Shown here piece by piece: positions 47,734 through 58,727 of a stretch of DNA of 64,000 nucleotides. The DNA is from Acidihalobacter sp. GTDB taxonomy: Bacteria; Pseudomonadota; Gammaproteobacteria; DSM-5130; Acidihalobacteraceae. Positions within the stretch are counted from its first letter, which is position 1. Every line of letters begins with the position of its first letter. The notes below the pieces were generated by a model. It made no database searches. It was not told the origin of the DNA and was given only the letters and a program-made list of their open reading frames with translations. Made by a program: the position numbers and the translations under genes. The stretch is taken from assembly GCA_027013225.1 (NCBI GenBank), contig JALUXU010000022.1:1-64000 (forward strand). Direction: 5' to 3'.

Positions 47734-49008
47734 TCAATCGGACACCGCCCGTTGATATTCGTCACTTTCATAGATGAGGTAGGGGTTTGCTTCGCCTTTG
47801 ATGACTGACTCGTCGATAATGACTTTAGTTACATTTTCCAGGGAGGGAAGGTCATACATCGTGTCGAGTAGCACCTGCTCGATGATCGTTCTTAACCCGC
47901 GCGCACCCGTTTTCCTTTCCATGGCCTTTCTAGCTACGGCGCGCAAAGCATCATCACGAAACTCAAGTTCCACATTTTCCATTTCAAACAACTTGCGATA
48001 TTGTTTGACTAATGAGTTCTTGGGTTCGACCAGAATTGTGACAAGCGCATCCTCATCCAGTTCCTCCAAGGTAGCAACTACAGGAAGCCGTCCTACAAAT
48101 TCAGGAATCAATCCAAAACGGATAAGGTCCTCTGGCTCGACTTCATAAAGTAATTCTCCAGTAGGCCGCTCTGTTCCTTTACTTTGAACATGGGCGGCAA
48201 ACCCAATCCCTGATTTAGTCGATCTATTCTGGATGATTTTCTCGAGTCCTGAAAATGCCCCGCCTACGATAAAGAGTATGTTCTTGGTATCGACTTGTAG
48301 GAATTCCTGCTGGGGATGCTTACGTCCTCCTTGCGGGGGAACCGAAGCCACCGTTCCCTCAATCAGCTTCAGCAAAGCCTGCTGTACACCTTCGCCAGAT
48401 ACATCACGGGTTATTGAAGGATTATCAGATTTCCGGGATATCTTATCGATTTCGTCGATATATACGATGCCAGTCTGTGCCTTTTCAACGTCATAGTCAC
48501 ATTTTTGTAATAGCTTTTGAATGATGTTTTCCACGTCCTCGCCGACATAGCCTGCCTCGGTCAATGTCGTCGCATCAGCTATTGTGAACGGCACATTAAG
48601 CAAGCGCGCTAGAGTTTCTGCCAAAAGCGTCTTGCCCGATCCAGTCGGCCCGATAAGAAGTATGTTGCTCTTTGAAAGTTCGACATCTTCCTTGTTCGGC
48701 CTGACATTCAAACGCTTATAATGATTATAAACAGCCACTGAGAGCACCTTTTTTGCCCGTTCCTGGCCAATGACATAATCATCTAGTATCTGCTTTATCT
48801 CGTGCGGCTTAGGCAGCTCTTTGCCACCCAATGGACTTTGCTCGCCCATTTCCTCACGAATGATGTCATTACACAATTCGACGCATTCATCGCAAATAAA
48901 AACCGAGGGGCCTGCAATTAATTTCTTGACTTCGTTCTGGCTTTTTCCGCAAAACGAACAATACAACAATTTGCCACTCCCTGTATCGTTTAACTTATCG
49001 TCTCTCAT
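47734..49008 (-). CDS. clpX: ATP-dependent Clp protease ATP-binding subunit ClpX
   Basis: AAA+ unfoldase of 424 residues that feeds ClpP. N-terminal zinc-binding domain ([14 protein letters not shown], then [10 protein letters not shown]), Walker [16 protein letters not shown], Walker [14 protein letters not shown], the pore loop GYVGEDVE and an IGF-like region (SGIGFAAHV) for ClpP docking. It lies 94 bases after clpP in the standard order. Confidence 0.97.
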   Translation of the reverse strand: MRDDKLNDTGSGKLLYCSFCGKSQNEVKKLIAGPSVFICDECVELCNDIIREEMGEQSPLGGKELPKPHEIKQILDDYVIGQERAKKVLSVAVYNHYKRLNVRPNKEDVELSKSNILLIGPTGSGKTLLAETLARLLNVPFTIADATTLTEAGYVGEDVENIIQKLLQKCDYDVEKAQTGIVYIDEIDKISRKSDNPSITRDVSGEGVQQALLKLIEGTVASVPPQGGRKHPQQEFLQVDTKNILFIVGGAFSGLEKIIQNRSTKSGIGFAAHVQSKGTERPTGELLYEVEPEDLIRFGLIPEFVGRLPVVATLEELDEDALVTILVEPKNSLVKQYRKLFEMENVELEFRDDALRAVARKAMERKTGARGLRTIIEQVLLDTMYDLPSLENVTKVIIDESVIKGEANPYLIYESDEYQRAVSD

Positions 49009-49102
49009 CTATCGCTCTCGAATGATGGTCAAACACATGGAAATACCTTGCCCGGTTTAATCACGATATGCAAGCCAAAGCCAGAACCTTATCAAAGCCT
49101 AC

Positions 49103-49729
49103 TCAGCGAGTCTGCATCATTTTATCAACCAATCCATACTCGACCGCTTCCTCTGGACTGAGGAACCTGTCTCTTTCCGTGTCTTCGCGTATCCTCTCAA
49201 CACTCTGACCGGTATGTTTGGCGAGGATCTGATTGAGCTGTTCTCGAATCTTGAGAATTTCTCGCGCATGGATATCGATATCGGTTGCTTGGCCCTGGAA
49301 CCCTCCCAAGGGCTGATGAATCATGACTCGTGAATGCGGGAGACAAAATCGTTTCCCTTTGGCACCGCCTGCCAGCAGAATCGCCCCCATGCTGGCTGCC
49401 TGTCCAATGCACACGGTGCTTACCTCAGGCTTGATGAATTGCATGGTGTCATAAATCGCCATACCCGCCGTTACCGCGCCACCAGGTGAATTGATATATA
49501 AATTGATCTCCTTATCCGGATTCTCCGACTCAAGGAACAATAACTGGGCCACAATGACATTGGCCATGTAATCCTCGATAGGGCCGACCGCGAACACGAT
49601 GCGTTCCTTCAAGAGGCGCGAATAGATGTCATAGGCCCGCTCCCCTCTAGAGGTTTGCTCAACAACCATAGGCACCAGATTCAGTGCGCTCACATCCAAT
49701 CCATTCGCAGTATCATTAAGCGTCTTCAT
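49103..49729 (-). CDS. clpP: ATP-dependent Clp protease proteolytic subunit ClpP
   Basis: Serine protease of 208 residues. Catalytic Ser113 ([11 protein letters not shown]) and His138 ([13 protein letters not shown]) are present, with the Asp further on in the family's usual place. A short N-terminal propeptide (before about residue 15) is likely. It is four bases downstream of tig. Confidence 0.97.
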   Translation of the reverse strand: MKTLNDTANGLDVSALNLVPMVVEQTSRGERAYDIYSRLLKERIVFAVGPIEDYMANVIVAQLLFLESENPDKEINLYINSPGGAVTAGMAIYDTMQFIKPEVSTVCIGQAASMGAILLAGGAKGKRFCLPHSRVMIHQPLGGFQGQATDIDIHAREILKIREQLNQILAKHTGQSVERIREDTERDRFLSPEEAVEYGLVDKMMQTR

Positions 49730-49733
49730 TGCA

Positions 49734-51032
49734 TCAGGCCTTCTTCGCTGGATTCATGACTTGATCAAAACTCATGGTTTCATCCTTGACTTTCGCCTTC
49801 TCAAGGATCCGGTCGATGACTTGATCCTCTAGAACCAGAGCCTCGATGTTCGCCATCGCATCCTGATTTTGCTGATAGTACTTTATCACCTGCTCAGGAT
49901 TCTCGTACCCCTCCGCCAGATTGCGCAATGTTTCTTCTAGCCGGTGCGGATCAACCTTGATTTTTTCAGAACGCACCAATTCAGCGATGATCAGACCGAG
50001 AGCCGCACGTTTTCTCGCCTGATCTTCAAACAGTTTATCAGGCAAGGCGGCTCGAGCCTGCGAATCCATGGCTTCACCAACCTGAGATCGCATCCGCTGT
50101 ATTTCTCGTTGCACCAATGACTTGGGCAACTCGATTGGATTGCGCTCGAACAAGGCGTCCATGACCTGACTTTTGACCCTTTCCTTCAAGGCATTCCCGA
50201 GTTCGCGCTCCATGTTCTTTCGAACCTCTTCGCGTAATACCTCTATTCCGCCCTTATCGATTCCCAATGACCGAACAAATTCTTCATCGATCTCGGGTAA
50301 CACCGGCACGTTCACTTCTTTTATCTTGATCTCGAACTCCGCGGTTTTACCGGCCAGGTCTTGGGCATGATAATCTGAAGGAAAACTCACCTCTATCTTC
50401 TTTTCATCACCAGCCGACACCCCCATCAGCTGGGTTTCGAAATCGTTTATCAATCGTCCTTCGCCCAGCACCACCTCATAACCTACGGCCTCTCCTCCCT
50501 CGAAAGGCTCTCCGTTCAAAGTGCCCTTGAAATCCATGACAATCTGATCGCCCTCTTGAGCCGCTCCGTCACCTGGCTTCCACTCGCGTCGTTGCTTACG
50601 CAATGTTTCGATCATCGCGTCAACGTCGGCGTCGTTCACTTCAGCAACCGGGCGAGAAACATCCAGCTCCCCGAGTGGGCTTAACTCAATTTCTGGATAG
50701 ATTTCAAAGGTTGCCGTATAGGTTAATTCCTCGCTGTCCTGAGACGCTGGAAGCTCTATTTCAGGACTACCTGCAGGTGCCAGCTTTTCCTGGGCCAACG
50801 CTTCATGCAAGGTTGATTGCACGACTTCGCCGACTACGTCCTGATAAACACTGTTGCCATATCGTTGCTGTACTAGCTTGAATGGAACCTTCCCCGGTCG
50901 AAAGCCGTCCAGTTTGACCCGCTTACTTAAATCGCGTAAACGTTTCTGCACTTCCGCATCAATACGTTCGGATGGAACGCGCACTGTCATCTTGCGCTCC
51001 AGATTGCCCGTTGATTCGATCGAAACCTGCAT
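49734..51032 (-). CDS. tig: Trigger factor
   Basis: Ribosome-bound chaperone of 432 residues. N-terminal ribosome-binding domain with the signature [17 protein letters not shown], a FKBP-type PPIase domain (about 150-240, [20 protein letters not shown]), and a long helical C-terminal domain. First protein gene in tig-clpP-clpX-lon, preceded by tRNA-Leu(TAG) in the same direction. Confidence 0.96.
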   Translation of the reverse strand: MQVSIESTGNLERKMTVRVPSERIDAEVQKRLRDLSKRVKLDGFRPGKVPFKLVQQRYGNSVYQDVVGEVVQSTLHEALAQEKLAPAGSPEIELPASQDSEELTYTATFEIYPEIELSPLGELDVSRPVAEVNDADVDAMIETLRKQRREWKPGDGAAQEGDQIVMDFKGTLNGEPFEGGEAVGYEVVLGEGRLINDFETQLMGVSAGDEKKIEVSFPSDYHAQDLAGKTAEFEIKIKEVNVPVLPEIDEEFVRSLGIDKGGIEVLREEVRKNMERELGNALKERVKSQVMDALFERNPIELPKSLVQREIQRMRSQVGEAMDSQARAALPDKLFEDQARKRAALGLIIAELVRSEKIKVDPHRLEETLRNLAEGYENPEQVIKYYQQNQDAMANIEALVLEDQVIDRILEKAKVKDETMSFDQVMNPAKKA

Positions 51033-51089
51033 TTAAGAACCACCTTTTTGGTTAAGGTGCGCCCATTGGACGCATTCAATTGGATTTTA

Positions 51090-51932
<843 letters not shown>

Positions 51933-52988
51933 ATGATGAACTCAACCGAAGACCAGGAAGCCTGGCAGGAAAATCTGCTGTTGGGCGTTTCACGCACCTT
52001 CGCTCTCACGATTCCGCAGCTACCGCCCGAGCTTCGCGGTGTCGTAGGCAATGCCTACTTGTTATGCCGTCTTGTGGATACCATTGAAGACGAACCCGCC
52101 TTGAGTATCGACGAAAAACACCGTTATTGCGCCACGTTTGCTGCCGTGGTTGCCGGACAAGCCGATCCCGCCGAGCTCTCATCCGAGCTTGCTCCCAAGC
52201 TTTCTCCAGCAACCTTGGAAGCCGAACATGAACTGGTGCGGGAAATGCCGCGAGTCATTGCCATCACCCGGACTTATCGTCCGGCGCAACAACAAGCGAT
52301 CGAACGTTGCGTTAGAATCATGTCGGACGGGATGGCTCGGTTTCAGGACAAGGCGAGTTTGGCTGGTCTCGAGGATCAGGCTGAGCTCGACCATTACTGT
52401 TATTACGTCGCCGGCGTAGTCGGAGAAATGCTAACCGAGCTCTTTTGTGAATACTCGCCATCGATCGCCCGCCACCGGGACCAAATGATTCGCCTTTCGA
52501 TTTCTTTTGGTCAGGGCCTGCAGATGACAAACATCCTTAAAGACATATGGGAAGATCGGCGGCGCGGCGTTTGCTGGCTTCCACAATCCACGTTTAGCCC
52601 CCGCGGCATTGATCTGAAGAAGCTAGAGGATGCCGACCCGAAGGCTTTCGCCGATGGCCTCGAGGAATTACTGGGCATTGCACGCCAACATTTGCGCAAT
52701 GCCTTAAGCTACACCCTCACGTTACCACGAGAGGAAACCGGCATTCGCAATTTCTGCCTGTGGGCGCTTGGCATGGCCGTATTGACCTTGCGACGCATTC
52801 ATCGCAATCCCGATTTTCGCACCGGGACTGAAGTCAAGATTTCTCGCCGCAGCGTCCGCATGACAATTGCTGCATTGCGAATTGCCGCCTCCCGAGACCA
52901 TGTTCTCAAGCTCCTGTTTTCCCTGGCCGCCCACAGCCTGCCAAAAACCTCTGCAGACGTTATGCCGCAGCTCAATACGCCGAGCTAA
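51933..52988 (+). CDS. Squalene synthase (farnesyl-diphosphate farnesyltransferase)
   Basis: Trans-isoprenyl diphosphate synthase fold, 351 residues. First aspartate-rich motif DTIED (residues 49-53) and second (NILKDIWEDRRRG) bind Mg-diphosphate. The overall form (SRTFALTIPQLPPELRGVVG) resembles the one-enzyme squalene synthases of Methylococcus and eukaryotes more than the HpnC/HpnD pair. Together with no hpnC, hpnD or hpnE in view, this suggests squalene is made in a single NADPH-dependent enzyme. Start: GTG 51921 or ATG 51933/51936; ATG 51933 used. It feeds the cyclase encoded next. Confidence 0.85.
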   Translation: MMNSTEDQEAWQENLLLGVSRTFALTIPQLPPELRGVVGNAYLLCRLVDTIEDEPALSIDEKHRYCATFAAVVAGQADPAELSSELAPKLSPATLEAEHELVREMPRVIAITRTYRPAQQQAIERCVRIMSDGMARFQDKASLAGLEDQAELDHYCYYVAGVVGEMLTELFCEYSPSIARHRDQMIRLSISFGQGLQMTNILKDIWEDRRRGVCWLPQSTFSPRGIDLKKLEDADPKAFADGLEELLGIARQHLRNALSYTLTLPREETGIRNFCLWALGMAVLTLRRIHRNPDFRTGTEVKISRRSVRMTIAALRIAASRDHVLKLLFSLAAHSLPKTSADVMPQLNTPS

Positions 52989-53036
52989 CAAAATCCCCTT
53001 TGCCCGACACACCACCATGAGTAGCGAAGTCTTCCT

Positions 53037-54995
53037 ATGAAAGCCGAGCATATTGATCCTGACTCCATTATCCAAGAACTCCCAAGCCGTCATAGCACGA
53101 TGGAAATTTCGAGTCAGCGCCTGGATGCGGGAATCGAGCGCGCCCGTGATGCATTGCTGGCCGACCAGCATGCTGAGGGCTATTGGTGTTACGAACTCGA
53201 AGCCGATTGCACCATCCCCGCGGAATACATTTTGATGATGCATTTCATGGACGAAATCGATGCGCATCTGCAAGCACGGCTGGCCCGTTATTTGCGCCGA
53301 CATCAGAACGATGAGGGAGGTTGGCCCTTGTTCTACGGAGGGAAAGCGGATATCAGTTGCTCGGTCAAGGCGTACTATGCGCTCAAATTGGCGGGCGACT
53401 CGCCAGATGAACCTCATATGCAGCGTGCCCGCGACTATATTCTGTCAGCCGGCGGTGCCGCCCGCGCCAATGTGTTCACCCGCATCGCGCTAGCTCAATT
53501 TGGTCAGGTTCCTTGGCGCGCAGTGCCTGTCATGCCGGTGGAAATCATGTTTTTTCCGCGATGGTTCCCGTTTCATCTCAGCAAGATCGCCTACTGGTCG
53601 CGGACCGTCATGGTGCCCTTGCTGATTTTGTGCTCTCTTAAGCGTATGGCGCGAAATCCGAGCGGCATCGGTATTCGTGAACTTTTCGTCACTCCTCCCG
53701 AACAGGAAAAACATTACTTTCCTGTTCGCTCAAAGATGAACCGCGTTCTGATCGGGCTCGATGCTGTAGGTCGGCGGCTCGAACCATTCATTCCGAAATG
53801 GATACGCAAGCGCGCCGTTGCCCGCGCCGAAGCTTGGTTTGTCGCACGTCTGAACGGTGATGGGGGGCTAGGAGCCATTTTTCCTGCGATGGTTAATGCT
53901 TACGAAGCGCTTGACTGCTTAGGCTACCCGCCTGATCACCCCTACCGGCGCATCGCCAAAAAATCTATCGATCTTCTGCTCGTTGAACACGGCGATGAAG
54001 CTTACTGCCAGCCTTGCGTGTCTCCGGTTTGGGATTCGGTGCTGGCGGCGCTGGCGTTACAGGAAACGGGTGATGCAAAAAGCACGGAATCAGCGACCAA
54101 CGCCTTACACTGGCTTAAAGGCAAACAACTTCTCGATGAGCCCGGTGACTGGCGCGACACCCACCCCACTCTGCCGGGAGGTGGCTGGGCCTTTCAATTC
54201 AAAAATGACTACTATCCGGATCTCGATGATACGGGCGCGGTAGGCTGGGCAATGTATCGCAGTAAAGATGAAGCTTATGGCGAATCGCGCGCACGTGCAG
54301 CACGCTGGATAGCCGGAATGCAATCATCCAATGGCGGTTTTGGAGCCTTCGATTCCGATAATACCTATTATTATCTCAATGAAATCCCCTTCGCCGATCA
54401 TGGGGCGCTGCTTGATCCACCTACAGAAGATGTATCCGCCCGGTGCGCCATCTTGCTGCATTATGCCAGCGAGGAGAACCCTGCTTACGAAGAGCCCTTG
54501 CGCCGGGTTCTTGGCTACCTTTTCTCTACGCAAGATGCTGACGGCGCATGGTTTGGACGCTGGGGAACCAATTACATTTATGGCACATGGTCGGTGTTGG
54601 CCGCTCTTGAAATCTGCGGCATCGCCCCTCATCACCCCGCGATGAAGCGCGCAGCCAACTGGCTTAAACGCATGCAGCGCTCCGATGGCGGCTGGGGCGA
54701 AACCAATCAGAGCTATTCCGATCCTGCATTGCGCGGCCAGGCAGAAACCAGTACTTCATTCCAAACCGCCTGGGCCTTGCTGGCCTTGATGGCGGCAGGC
54801 GAAGCCCGCTCGCCTGAGGTTCGCCGAGGCATTGATTATTTGCTGTCCACTCAGGGCGAAGCGGGCCGCTGGCAAGAACCAGAATTTCCTGCGCCTGGCT
54901 TTCCCAAGGTCTTTTATCTCAAATACCACGGCTATAGTCAGTATTTTCCGCTCTGGGCGCTGGCGCGCTATCGTAATTTGAACACCACTCAATGA
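53037..54995 (+). CDS. shc: Squalene-hopene cyclase
   Basis: Membrane-associated cyclase that turns squalene into hopene/hopanol in one step. The 652-residue protein has the catalytic DXDD motif (Asp395-Leu-Asp-Asp398 in YPDLDDTG) and several QW repeats (QNDEGGWPLFYGG, QDADGAWFGRWG, QRSDGGWGETNQSY). The ATG overlaps nothing upstream but follows squalene synthase by 48 bases. Its stop overlaps the hpnG ATG by four bases, so the genes are translationally coupled. Confidence 0.95.
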   Translation: MKAEHIDPDSIIQELPSRHSTMEISSQRLDAGIERARDALLADQHAEGYWCYELEADCTIPAEYILMMHFMDEIDAHLQARLARYLRRHQNDEGGWPLFYGGKADISCSVKAYYALKLAGDSPDEPHMQRARDYILSAGGAARANVFTRIALAQFGQVPWRAVPVMPVEIMFFPRWFPFHLSKIAYWSRTVMVPLLILCSLKRMARNPSGIGIRELFVTPPEQEKHYFPVRSKMNRVLIGLDAVGRRLEPFIPKWIRKRAVARAEAWFVARLNGDGGLGAIFPAMVNAYEALDCLGYPPDHPYRRIAKKSIDLLLVEHGDEAYCQPCVSPVWDSVLAALALQETGDAKSTESATNALHWLKGKQLLDEPGDWRDTHPTLPGGGWAFQFKNDYYPDLDDTGAVGWAMYRSKDEAYGESRARAARWIAGMQSSNGGFGAFDSDNTYYYLNEIPFADHGALLDPPTEDVSARCAILLHYASEENPAYEEPLRRVLGYLFSTQDADGAWFGRWGTNYIYGTWSVLAALEICGIAPHHPAMKRAANWLKRMQRSDGGWGETNQSYSDPALRGQAETSTSFQTAWALLALMAAGEARSPEVRRGIDYLLSTQGEAGRWQEPEFPAPGFPKVFYLKYHGYSQYFPLWALARYRNLNTTQ

Positions 54996-55759
54996 CGAAC
55001 GTCGGTATCATTGGCGCCACCGTAGAGGAATTGCGGATGTTTGCGACCGACGGAAACCTCCGGGTCGGCTTCCCTCGGCAGATTGGCGAACATGTCTGGA
55101 TCGTCCGCGCCGGAATGGGAGCGGCCCGCGCCGGGATTGCCGTGGAAAGACTACTCGAAACCGCCGGCCCCATGCCGCTGATCAGCTGGGGAACGGCAGG
55201 AGCGCTGAATGACTCGCTTCACCCCGGTGATATACTTTTGCCAAGCCAAGTCATCGAAGTGGCCTCCGGCCATGCGCTGGAAACGGAGGCCAGCTGGCGA
55301 AGCGCCATTATGTCGATGTGCGGCAACGCCTTCCGCATCAACTCATCTCCTCTTTTGCAAACAGATGGCATCATCGCCCACCCCAAACAAAAGCGTGCCT
55401 TACTGGAAACCCATGAGGCAGCGGGCATCGATATGGAAAGCGCGGCAATAGCCGCGGCCGCCAAAAACCACGGCCTTCCGTTTCTGACACTTCGCGTCAT
55501 CGTAGATGCCGCCGGCGACAGGATCCCCATCGCGGCCAATGCCGGTGTTGATGATGAAGGCAATGTTCACCCACTCCGCATTGCCCGCGCCCTCATGCGC
55601 TACCCGTATGAGCTGCCTGCCCTGCTTGCCCTTGGCCGTAATTTCTCTATGGCGCGCCATACCCTGCGAAAATTGGCTCGGCTAGCCCTAGAAGGGAAAC
55701 TGGCGCCGACTTCTTCATTGTCCTCATGCCTTTCATCTAAAACCCACGCCACGCACTGA
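54992..55759 (+). CDS. hpnG: Adenosylhopane nucleosidase/phosphorylase HpnG
   Basis: Nucleoside phosphorylase-fold enzyme of 255 residues that releases adenine from adenosylhopane on the way to ribosylhopane and bacteriohopanetetrol. Motifs: GATVEEL at the start, ISWGTAGALNDSLHPGDILL, and ESAAIAAAAKNHGLPFLTLR (phosphorylase family). Its presence implies extended hopanoids, but HpnH, the radical-SAM enzyme that makes adenosylhopane, is not in the window. Confidence 0.85.
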   Translation: MTNVGIIGATVEELRMFATDGNLRVGFPRQIGEHVWIVRAGMGAARAGIAVERLLETAGPMPLISWGTAGALNDSLHPGDILLPSQVIEVASGHALETEASWRSAIMSMCGNAFRINSSPLLQTDGIIAHPKQKRALLETHEAAGIDMESAAIAAAAKNHGLPFLTLRVIVDAAGDRIPIAANAGVDDEGNVHPLRIARALMRYPYELPALLALGRNFSMARHTLRKLARLALEGKLAPTSSLSSCLSSKTHATH

Positions 55760-55760
55760 C

Positions 55761-56798
55761 ATGCCTCGAGATCAATCCTCCGCAGACCAAGCAACTTCGC
55801 AGCCTCCATGCACGCTGGTCACAGGAGCCACTGGCTTCGTGGGATCAGCTGTGGCGCGCGAGCTATTGAATCATGGACATCGTGTGCGTGTCCTGGTTCG
55901 CGCCAATGCCAATCGGCGCAACCTTGACGGTTTGCCGTTGGAACTCGCTATCGGCGATCTGAGCGATGCCGATTCACTCGCTCACGCACTAAAAGGATGC
56001 AATGCCCTTTTTCATGTAGCCGCCGCCTATCGTTTATGGGCACCTGACCCCTCCGATCTCTATCGCAGCAATGTAGAAGGCACGCGCCGGCTTATGCACG
56101 CCGCCTTGGCAGAGGGAGTAGAGCGCATCGTCTACACCAGCAGTGTAGCCACGCTGGGGCTCAATGCCGATGGCACTCCGGCCGATGAAGAGACGCCAGT
56201 GATTCTGAACGACATGATCGGTCACTACAAACGTTCCAAATTCCTGGCCGAAGAACTCGTGCGAGACATGGTGCGTAATCACGGTCTGCCAGCAGTGATC
56301 GTCAACCCATCCACTCCTGTCGGCCCACGCGACATCAAACCGACTCCCACGGGAAGATTGATTCGCGACGCCGCTCTCGGGCGCATGCCGGCTTACGTTG
56401 AGACGGGTCTCAACATCGTCCATGTCGACGATGTGGCGGCCGGTCATCGGCTGGCTTTCGAGCGGGGCAAGCCTGGGGAACGATACATTCTGGGAGGCGA
56501 CAACCTCAGCTTGCAGCAAATTCTGACCGAAATCGCCCGTCTCACGGGCCGCAAGCCCCCTCGCCTGCGATTGCCGCACGGTTTGGTTTTGCCTCTAGCC
56601 TATCTGGCCGAACGCTGGGCAAATCTTATCGGCAGAAGTGAAGATTTGCAGTTGACCGTGGATGGCGTGCATCTTGCTAAGAAATTGATGTACTTCACCA
56701 GCGAAAAAGCCGAGAAGTTTTTAGGATATACTCATCGACCGGCTATTTTGGCACTGACCGATGCCGTGAACTGGTATCTGACCGAGACTCGCAAATGA
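55761..56798 (+). CDS. hpnA: Hopanoid-associated sugar epimerase HpnA
   Basis: Extended short-chain dehydrogenase/reductase of 345 residues, NAD(P)-binding: VTGATGFVGSAVARELL near the N-terminus, then VYTSSVATLG and a YKRSK catalytic Tyr-Lys pair. HpnA homologues are regular members of hopanoid clusters, though their exact reaction is not settled. The ATG at 55761 follows hpnG by one base. Its stop overlaps the next ATG by four bases. Confidence 0.85.
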   Translation: MPRDQSSADQATSQPPCTLVTGATGFVGSAVARELLNHGHRVRVLVRANANRRNLDGLPLELAIGDLSDADSLAHALKGCNALFHVAAAYRLWAPDPSDLYRSNVEGTRRLMHAALAEGVERIVYTSSVATLGLNADGTPADEETPVILNDMIGHYKRSKFLAEELVRDMVRNHGLPAVIVNPSTPVGPRDIKPTPTGRLIRDAALGRMPAYVETGLNIVHVDDVAAGHRLAFERGKPGERYILGGDNLSLQQILTEIARLTGRKPPRLRLPHGLVLPLAYLAERWANLIGRSEDLQLTVDGVHLAKKLMYFTSEKAEKFLGYTHRPAILALTDAVNWYLTETRK

Positions 56799-57913
56799 TC
56801 GACGCTGTATCACCGCAATGGACGATTCAAGAACAGGGCGGCACGCTCCTGGTGCGTCTGAAAGGCGTATGGAAACTCATGCTATTGCATGAAGAAAGGC
56901 AAAAGATCGAAAAGAAACTCGCCGCGGATCTTGACTCAAAACGCGCCATCTGGGATCTCAATGATGTCCAGGCTATCGATAGCGCTGGAGCACAATTGCT
57001 GTGGCGGCTTTGGCGCAATCACCCTCCATTGCGCCTGGATTGCAGTCCCGAACACAAACGTTGGTTCGAGAGGCTGGACACACTCGATCTTCCTCCCCGC
57101 CCGCCACGCCCTCTGTGGTGGCCGCTGATCGAACTCGGCAAATTTCTCGCTGAGTTCGCGCGCGACACCGGCAGGGCCTTCCTGCTCATCGGGCAGCTCA
57201 TCGTCGATCTGATCTACAGCCTTCGCCACCCCCGGCGCATGCCCTGGAAGGAAATCTCGGCCAGCATTTACCATACCGGCGCCACCGCAATCCCCCTGCT
57301 CGGCCTGGTGTCCTTCCTGGTAGGCATCGTCATGACCATTCAGCTCGCTGTGGAACTGGAAAAATTCGGCCAGAACCTGCTTATCGTCCAAACTCTGGGC
57401 CTTGCCATCCTGCGTGAACTCGGTCCTGTCATCACCGGTCTGATTGTGGTCGGCCGCACCGGCTCGACCATTGCAGCGAGCATTGCCAGCATGCATCTCA
57501 CCGAGGAAACCAAAGCCTTGCGCGTTTACGGCAACACGCCCAGCCAACGCATCGTATTGCCGAACGTGATCGGTATGGCGATCAGTATCCCCCTGTTAGT
57601 GGTGTGGGCGGATTTTCTCGGTATCGTCGGCGGGATGATCACGGCCAAGGTCCGCCTTGGCATCAGCTATGAGTTGTTTCTTGAACGACTTCCGGTGGCC
57701 GTTCCTTGGATCAATTTCTGGATCGGCATGGGCAAGGGTATGCTGTTCGGCCTGATCATCGCCACCGTGGCCAGTCACTTCGGTCTCAAGGCCAAGCCCA
57801 ACACTCAAAGCCTGCAACAGGAAACCACTAACTCCGTGGTGACCAGCCTCGCGCTGATCCTGCTGCTCGACTCGCTCATGGGCGCACTTATGACCAATAT
57901 CGGCCTCAGTTAA
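56795..57913 (+). CDS. mlaE: MlaE-type lipid ABC permease with N-terminal STAS domain
   Basis: A 372-residue protein. Residues about 5-95 form a STAS-like domain (IWDLNDVQAIDSAGAQLLWRL) and the rest is an MlaE permease with about five helices (SFLVGIVMTIQLAVELEKFG, ELGPVITGLIVVGRTGSTIAA). In E. coli the STAS partner MlaB is separate; here it is fused. Mla systems move phospholipids between membranes. It is the first gene of an MlaE-F-D block coupled to hpnA by an ATGA overlap. Confidence 0.88.
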   Translation: MIDAVSPQWTIQEQGGTLLVRLKGVWKLMLLHEERQKIEKKLAADLDSKRAIWDLNDVQAIDSAGAQLLWRLWRNHPPLRLDCSPEHKRWFERLDTLDLPPRPPRPLWWPLIELGKFLAEFARDTGRAFLLIGQLIVDLIYSLRHPRRMPWKEISASIYHTGATAIPLLGLVSFLVGIVMTIQLAVELEKFGQNLLIVQTLGLAILRELGPVITGLIVVGRTGSTIAASIASMHLTEETKALRVYGNTPSQRIVLPNVIGMAISIPLLVVWADFLGIVGGMITAKVRLGISYELFLERLPVAVPWINFWIGMGKGMLFGLIIATVASHFGLKAKPNTQSLQQETTNSVVTSLALILLLDSLMGALMTNIGLS

Positions 57914-57915
57914 AT

Positions 57916-58713
57916 ATGGACGAAGTACAGAAAAATAAAAATATCATCGCTGTAAAAAAGCTCACCACCCGTTTTGGAAGGCGCATTATCCATCGCGATC
58001 TCGACCTGGAAGTTCGCCGTGGCGAAGTCATGGGGCTGATCGGCAGCAGTGGCGGCGGCAAGACCGTGTTGATGCAGCACATCATGGGGCTGCTCAAGCC
58101 AGCATCGGGAAGCATCGAACTGTTCGGCGAAGCCATCGAAGAAATGACGTCCGAAGAATTCCGCCATATCGCCCTGCGCTGGGGGGTTTTATTTCAGCAG
58201 GGCGCCCTGTTCAGTGCAATGACGGTATTCGATAACATCGCATTTCCTTTCCGCGAACTCAAAAAATACGGCGAAGGCGTGGACGATGAAACGATGCGGC
58301 AACTGGTTTTCCTGAAACTCAAAATGGCCGGTTTAGAAGCAGAAGACGCATGGAAATATCCCGCGGAACTTTCTGGAGGCATGGTCAAGCGCGCCGCCCT
58401 GGCCCGGGCGCTGGCCTTGGATGCGGAGCTTTTGTTTCTGGATGAACCCACCTCTGGGCTGGATCCCATACGCTCGGCTGAATTCGATTCATTGCTGTTG
58501 GAGCTACGTCAGGAAATGCAGCTCAGCGCCCTGCTGGTAACTCACGATCTCGAAAGTCTGGCCCTGCTATGCGACCGTATCGCCATCCTCGATGAAGGCA
58601 AAGTGCTTGCTACAGGCACACTGGAAGAAGTCGCTCGCCTGGATCACCCTTTTGTCAAGAAATTTTTCGAAACCCGACCGGGCGAAAAACGCCTGCGATC
58701 CATTCAACACTAG
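57916..58713 (+). CDS. mlaF: MlaF-type lipid ABC ATPase
   Basis: ABC ATPase of 265 residues, two bases after mlaE. Walker A GSSGGGKTVL, a Q-loop LFQQGALFSAMTVFDNIAFP that is typical of MlaF, signature LSGGMVKRAALARAL, Walker B LLFLDEPTSGLDP and switch VTHDLESL. Confidence 0.93.
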   Translation: MDEVQKNKNIIAVKKLTTRFGRRIIHRDLDLEVRRGEVMGLIGSSGGGKTVLMQHIMGLLKPASGSIELFGEAIEEMTSEEFRHIALRWGVLFQQGALFSAMTVFDNIAFPFRELKKYGEGVDDETMRQLVFLKLKMAGLEAEDAWKYPAELSGGMVKRAALARALALDAELLFLDEPTSGLDPIRSAEFDSLLLELRQEMQLSALLVTHDLESLALLCDRIAILDEGKVLATGTLEEVARLDHPFVKKFFETRPGEKRLRSIQH

Positions 58714-58727
58714 AGAGAGCCTCCGCC

